DNA from: Ulota crispa
Lineage: Eukaryota > Streptophyta > Bryopsida > Orthotrichales > Orthotrichaceae
NCBI GenBank assembly: GCA_963920765.1
Contig: OY987248.1
Coordinates: 5,490,539 to 5,554,538, forward strand
DNA: 64,000 nt
Direction of reading: 5' to 3'
Both the position numbers and the translations under genes were made by a program. Of this stretch, positions 59,174-64,000 are shown piece by piece. Under the pieces are notes generated by a model. It had not been told where the DNA came from, made no database searches, and saw only the letters and a list, made by a program, of their open reading frames with translations. Each line of letters begins with the position of its first letter. Position 1 is the stretch's first letter.

Positions 59174-59622
59174 TGTAGTGTTAGAAGGGGGTTGGCAAGT
59201 GCTAAAAGCCCAGTCTTCCATCAGTAATGTGAAGGTACCCAGCTTTCTCATGTGGATGGAACTTCACCTTTCCATATTCCATAAAAAGTAAAAAAAACTG
59301 ATTTTTTCAAAATACAAATACAAATACTGGCCTTTCGCAACTCCAAGGAGACCCCCACTTACAGAAAGCCTCGGATTTTTCTGAAGGTTGAGGTACACGT
59401 GGCGTTTCTCGGCTATTCCGGAGCGGAATATTGTGGAAAATATGGAGTAAAATTAGACAGAATTGACCGAGGATTAAAGTTGAAATGCTTCTGGATATAC
59501 TGGTCAGTGTTTTTAATTTTTCTTTCTTCCTTCTTCATTGTACTTTTCTCTATGTTTCTATCCTTTGGTTTGTGTTTTTTTTGTTGTCTTTATTACTTTT
59601 GCTTTTTCCTCTTTCACCCCTA
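59174..59622. other. Intergenic DNA
   Basis: A pyrimidine-rich stretch at 59500-59620 gives hydrophobic Phe/Leu-rich ORFs (74 and 69 codons) that look like membrane segments. I attribute these to base composition, not to a gene. Confidence 0.4.
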
Positions 59623-60339
59623 AAGGCCCAAGGGCGCTTTTGGGGGACAAATGGAATTTTAAGCATGTACCTATGGCTAAACTATTTTGCGTGATTTTTT
59701 GAAACTTTTATTGAAGGTGAGGAATTCAAAGATCTACGTGGGAATGTGACTTTTTCTTCATTCCGACATTTATTGAAGACGTTAAAAATGAATAACTTAA
59801 AAATAAGGGATTCCATGCAGCCCAAAGACTTTTTTAAAAATAGCGTTTTTTTCAAATAAAAATTTGAAATAGGTTCTTTAGACTTATATAGACGTGGGGA
59901 GCTTTGAATCATTCAATTTTGATAAATGAGATGAAAGTCATGAGAAGTTTTAGTTTGCAGGTAGGTGTGATTTCGAGAGAAACCACACCTACCCACGAAC
60001 TAAAACTTCTCATAACTTTCATCTCATCTATCAAAATTGAATGATTCAAAGCTCCCCACGTCTATATAAGTCTAAAGAACCTATTTCAGATTTTTATTTG
60101 AAAAAAATGCTGTTTTTTAAAAAGTTTTTGGGCTGCATGGAATCCCCTATTTTTAAGTTATTCATTTTTGACTTCTTCAATAAATGTCGGAATGAAGAAA
60201 AAGTTACATTCCCACATAGATCTTTGAATTTCTCACCTTCAATAAAAGTTTCAGAAAATCACACAAAAGTAGCTTATTCAAAGATACATGCCCAAAATTC
60301 CATTTGTCCCCGAAGGGACAATGGGCCTTTAGGAGTTAA
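59623..60339. mobile_element. TTAA element 31: foldback with R ends on both sides
   Basis: The left end TTCACCCCTAAAGGCCCAAG and right end GGGCCTTTAGGAGTTAA are both R-type. On each side the sequence runs inward through AACTTTTATTGAAGGTGAGG-like DNA and the core module to a central hairpin, GTAGGTGTG (59961-59969) / CACACCTAC (59984-59992). 717 bp. It has no L-type sequence, so it is an inverted dimer of the R half. The two ORFs sharing MIQSSPRLYKSKEPISDFYL-like starts are mirror readings of the arms. Confidence 0.88.
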
Positions 60340-60881
60340 TGTCCTATAATTTTACTGCATGTTGCAAATGCGGGGTTTGGACGGCAATGTTGTATCAGAG
60401 CTAATTCATATGGGGACCTGAGGTCATCAAAACTCAGGGCAGTTGGATCAAACCTCGGGGCAGTTGGATGGAAAGCTTGGGCAGTTGGATGGAAGCTTGG
60501 GCAGTTGGATGGAAAGCTTGGGCAGTTGGATGGAAGCTTGGGCACTTGGATGGAAACCTTGGACAATTGAATGGAAAGCTGGGGAAATTGATGCTTGGTG
60601 ATCCATCCTTATTCAAGTCTAATGCAAATGGTTGCTTCAGTGCAAAAAAGCATAAACCCACAAAGATGTAACAATCATAATAACTATGTATAGCACCCAT
60701 CAATAAATTAAAACTCTTTGTTTGTAATTATAATTAGAGATGTTAGGAAAGAAGTTATTAACATAAATTGGAGTTATTGTTTGTCAAATAAAAGTTATCA
60801 TTATTCAAAATTGACAAGTATTTGACATTTTACACCAAGAAGGTAAAGAGTTGGCTACCCAAGCACAAGGTTGTCCCAATA
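60340..60881. other. Intergenic DNA containing a GCAGTTGGATGG minisatellite
   Basis: The minisatellite is listed separately. The remainder (60605-60881) has nothing recognised. Confidence 0.5.
60436..60600. repeat. 20/21-bp minisatellite, about eight copies
   Basis: Units GGCAGTTGGATGGAAAGCTT and the one-base-shorter GGCAGTTGGATGGAAGCTT alternate in the centre of the array, with more diverged units at both edges. The alternation suggests expansion of a two-unit block. Confidence 0.9.
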
Positions 60882-61607
60882 TTAACCCCTAAAGTACCTA
60901 GCCCCTTTTTCAAGGACAAATGGGATTTTGGGCACGTACCTATGGCTAAACTACTTTGCGTGATTTTTTGAAACTTTTATGGGAGATAGGGAATTCAAAG
61001 ATCTGTGTGGGCATCTAATTTTTACCTCATTCCGACATTTATTGAGGAAGTTAAAAATGAATTTATGAGAATTTTAGTTTGGCAGGCAGCCCAAAAACTT
61101 CTTTAAAAATTGCAATTTTTTAAAATAAAAATTTGAGGTTTGTTTTTTAGACTTATGTATATGTGGGAAGCTTTGAATCATTCAATTCTAATTGATGAGA
61201 TGAAAGTTATGAGAAGTTTTAGTTTGCGTGTAGGCATTGTTTTGAGATTCTCCACACCTACCCGCAAACTAAAACTTCTCATAACTTGCATCTCATCAAT
61301 TAGAATTGAATGATTCAAATCTTCCCACATATACATAAGTCTAAAAAACAAACCTCAAATTTTTATTTTTTAAAAATGCAATTTTTAAAGAAGTTTTTGG
61401 GTTGCCTGCCGAACTAAAATTCTCATAAATTCATTTTTAACTTCCTCAATAAATGTCGGAATGAGGTAAAAATTAGATGCCCTCACAGATTTTTGAATTC
61501 CCCATCTTCCATAAACGTTTTAAAAATTACACAAAGTAGTTTAGCCATAAGTACATGCCCAAAATCCCGAAAGTCCCCCAAAGGGACTTTTGTCCTTTAG
61601 AAGTTAA
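60882..61607. mobile_element. TTAA element 32: foldback with R ends on both sides
   Basis: Left end TTAACCCCTAAAGTACCTAG; right end TTTGTCCTTTAGAAGTTAA. Both arms run GGCATGTAC-type R sequence, then CAATAAATGTCGGAATGAGG or its complement, then the core module to a centre near 61245 (GTAGGC / CCTACC). 726 bp. Similar in plan to element 31 but with its own changes, so either independently formed or long separated. Confidence 0.87.
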
Positions 61608-62807
61608 TAATTAGTTTACATTAAATTAACTAGTTGAAAAACTAAATTTATGAAGACAAAAAAGGAATCATCCTATCTAACATGGCATTTATGTCTATCA
61701 TGCCAAATCTGGGAGGTGCCATGTGTGTTTTGAAAATAAGTTGCCCAAGGAATTTGGCTGCTTTTGGAAGTTTGCTGGTTTAGGCTTGCAGTATATAATC
61801 CAAGAAAAATCTAAAATCAAAATTCTCCTTGACAAATTTGACTCACTTGTGCTTCATAGCATTTTTGAGTTGCTCCTTCAACATCTTTACATTAACACGA
61901 CTCTTATTACTAGTTGGAATTCCTTTGAACACAATCCTGAGCTCACAATAACATAAACAAAGCAACGGCTTTTCCAAAACTTCATGTCAAATTAGTAGAC
62001 CTTTATGTTTATTCAGAGCAAAAAAGAAGCCAATTGTAAATAAAATGGATGCATCCCTTTAGCAGACATTTACGTTGCTTTCATGAAACGGCACAATTTA
62101 TTTATTTTCTTCAAACATAATAGGCAATTCGCTTTGACTAATCATACATTTGTTTCTTTTAAAAAAATAATTCTGTACACCAAAGGTACAATGAAGTACT
62201 ATGAAAAAGCATTCACCTCAACTGAATGTATTTCCCAAGAGTGTTTGATAAGGGAAAGGAGAATGTAGGTTTGGAGCTATTGAGGTAAACCAGTTTTTGG
62301 CTTGTAAAGAAGTTTGACACAAAGTCTTTGTTCTTTCAAGTTTTTCACCATTTCCTACAATCGCAACACAAACTCATTTCCAATATTGTTCAAAAATCAT
62401 CAGGCATTTAGTTTTTTGAAAAATGACGTTGTTTTACACATGTAAAAGTTGCAACATCTACATGGACAATCAATCAGCTGTGCTAGGAGTGGTTGTTTCC
62501 TTGAAGCAATGGCTTGCTTTTCAAAAAAGTACCTATGCGAACTTCCTCAAGTAGCTTCTTTCCCTTTGTAACCTTTGCAGGTTTAGGTAAAAGAGAACGT
62601 CCTAAAACCAGTCAATTATAGCGATTTGATTAGAAGATTGAGGGAAGCACATTGGCGGCTTGAAGAGCCAAATTGGAGTGCTATTACCCATTTTACAAAA
62701 TACTAGAGCCCTCTTTTCCAAACATGCATGTTTTAGCTCCCTCTGGATTGCTACAATGACCTTCTAGATCGATAGAGTTGAATGCAAATTTGTGATCCAC
62801 GTGGCTA
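61608..62807. other. Intergenic DNA, nothing recognised
   Basis: No bounded repeat. Short ORFs (61 and 77 codons) lack motifs. Confidence 0.4.
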
Positions 62808-63714
62808 TTAACCCCTAAATGCGCAAGGCACCCAATTTGGGTGTCCAAAAAACTTCAAGAAATTTTGAAGCTCTGTTGAAGGTACGGATTTTATCATTTT
62901 CAAGTTTTTTTTTTTGGAAAAGTTGCACGCTCAAGTTAGCTCCAGTGTTCAGATTCAACTTCCTCTATATCTTATTCCAATTGTTTTTGGTGGAAGGTTA
63001 ACTACAAGCATACATTTTGTGACATGAATAGTGTTGTGAATAGTATCACAGAGCCTATGAGAAGTTGCCACATTGAAAAGGCGGGCATCAAGTTGAGCAA
63101 AAGGTGAAGATTTCCCTTGGGCACTCCCTTGGGCAATAAGGGCCTTTTTACTGAAATTTTGACATTTAACCAAATCTAAAAGTGCTTTTGGACTAATTTC
63201 ACTAGGAATATCTTTGTTATAAAAATTATAATCCTTTCATTGTTGAAATTTCTTTCATTCATAATGATTTTTGGTCAATAATTGGAGCTGAAAATTTCTT
63301 TGTATTAGACAGCTGCGTTTTGACAATTGCGTTGCAGGCTCATTTGTGAAATCGTGATCATGGATTTGGAAGGGGGGCCATTGATTTTGAAGTAACAACA
63401 ATAAACACTAAAGCAATGAAGTGGTTGTTTTCCAATTTTGCATCTAGAAGTTGCCAATTTGTATTAGAAGTTTTGGGCAGCTCCAAAAAAAGCATAAAAT
63501 TCTATTCTCATCATCATTCAATTGCAAATACCTTAAAATCCGCACAGCCATTTTGGATTCTTTTTGGATAGCGCCATGTAGAAGTTTTGAAGTTCAAGAT
63601 TCAACGGTTACGATTTTATTTTAATGTTTAATAATGATCTTACAAGGACAAATCAAAAACTTCAAAATTGCCTTCCGAAAACAAGAAAAACACCCTTGGG
63701 CATTTAGGGGTTAA
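62808..63714 (-). mobile_element. TTAA element 33 (uninterrupted member of the element 20/26 family)
   Basis: Starts TTAACCCCTAAATGCGCAAG and ends GGGCATTTAGGGGTTAA, 907 bp, in the opposite orientation to elements 20 and 26. It contains GGCTCATTTGTGAAATCGTG (near 63340), the reverse complement of their shared landmark. With both ends intact and no insert, it is the best reference for this family. Confidence 0.87.
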
Positions 63715-64000
63715 CGATTTGTCTTCTTTTTACATGTCATTCCCAAAGTAGCTTCTTATAATGCAATGCATCTCTTCTTGCCGTTTAGGACCAATAAAGT
63801 TAGGTCAACACAATTACAATGTCAATTAATAAGATTGAATAAATATTTGCTGTAATCTACATATTGGATGCCAGCACTGTTCCCGGTTGTATATAAGAGT
63901 TTGAACGATACCAAATTCATCGTCAAGTAAGTTTACAAACTAACACAAAATTGTTTTGAAACTGTCAAGTGGTGCTTTACTTGGGCTAAATTTTGAACCT
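63715..64000. other. Intergenic DNA to window end
   Basis: TATATAAGAG at about 63890 looks like a TATA box by sequence, but nothing downstream in the window supports a gene. Confidence 0.3.

Noticed and set aside
59399..59694. Hydrophobic, membrane-like small ORFs
   Set aside because: Pyrimidine-rich DNA gives Phe/Leu-rich translations in two overlapping frames; there is no start context, conservation or partner to support a gene.
60041..60349. 102-codon ORF resembling a repeated protein (similar starts at 59682-59912 minus and 58113-58298 minus)
   Set aside because: The similarity is explained by translation of the shared element arms in mirror orientation, not by a protein family.

Overview
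This is a gene-poor, AT-rich nuclear window. It most likely comes from a land plant with a large genome: a lycophyte, fern, gymnosperm or repeat-rich angiosperm are all possible, and the sequence does not decide between them. Four plant-type transposon signatures support this: a Stowaway MITE with CTCCCTCTGTCCC ends and a TA duplication, a short CACTA MITE with CACTA/TAGTG ends, Harbinger-type MITEs with GGGCATCTCCA-like ends and TAA duplications, and a hAT MITE with 8-bp duplications. I found no intact protein-coding gene, tRNA, rRNA or CRISPR array. The only recognisable protein is a decayed hAT transposase (about 7.9-10.4 kb).

The dominant content is a large population of non-autonomous elements that begin TTAA-CCC(C) and end (G)GGG-TTAA. 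I delimit 33 of them, whole, decayed or nested, covering roughly 28 kb (about 44% of the window). The TTAA target site and CCC...GGG ends are the hallmarks of the piggyBac superfamily, which to my knowledge is rare or little described in land plants. No piggyBac-type transposase is visible here. The elements fall into several families: an L/R family of about 0.9-1.0 kb with two different ends; full-length foldbacks (26907-27654, 59623-60339, 60882-61607); a 640-bp family; a 905-bp family; a 247-bp MITE in two copies of equal length; and others. Three neighbouring pairs share a single TTAA. Several elements are nested, and related copies in the same window give the pre-insertion sequence.

Layout: 1-5.6 kb holds three TTAA elements, a Harbinger-type MITE and a CCATGTGCCCC minisatellite. 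A composite Harbinger-like element with an inner hAT MITE lies at 5.7-6.7 kb. The hAT pseudogene and its GC-richer flank occupy 6.8-10.4 kb, followed by a 26-bp minisatellite at 10.7-11.0 kb. From 11.3 to 35.1 kb TTAA elements are dense, and one carries a mariner-like foldback. A different foldback MITE lies at 35.5-36.1 kb. The interval 36.3-38.3 kb is a doubly nested element. The interval 38.3-47 kb is mostly unassigned, with tandem repeats, a possible LTR/promoter-like stretch and one doubtful TTAA element. From 47 to 63.7 kb TTAA elements are dense again, with an N gap at 48021-48220, a Stowaway MITE and minisatellites.

All calls were made by eye. Boundaries resting on visible TTAA/TIR/TSD are firm to a few bases; decayed ones are approximate.
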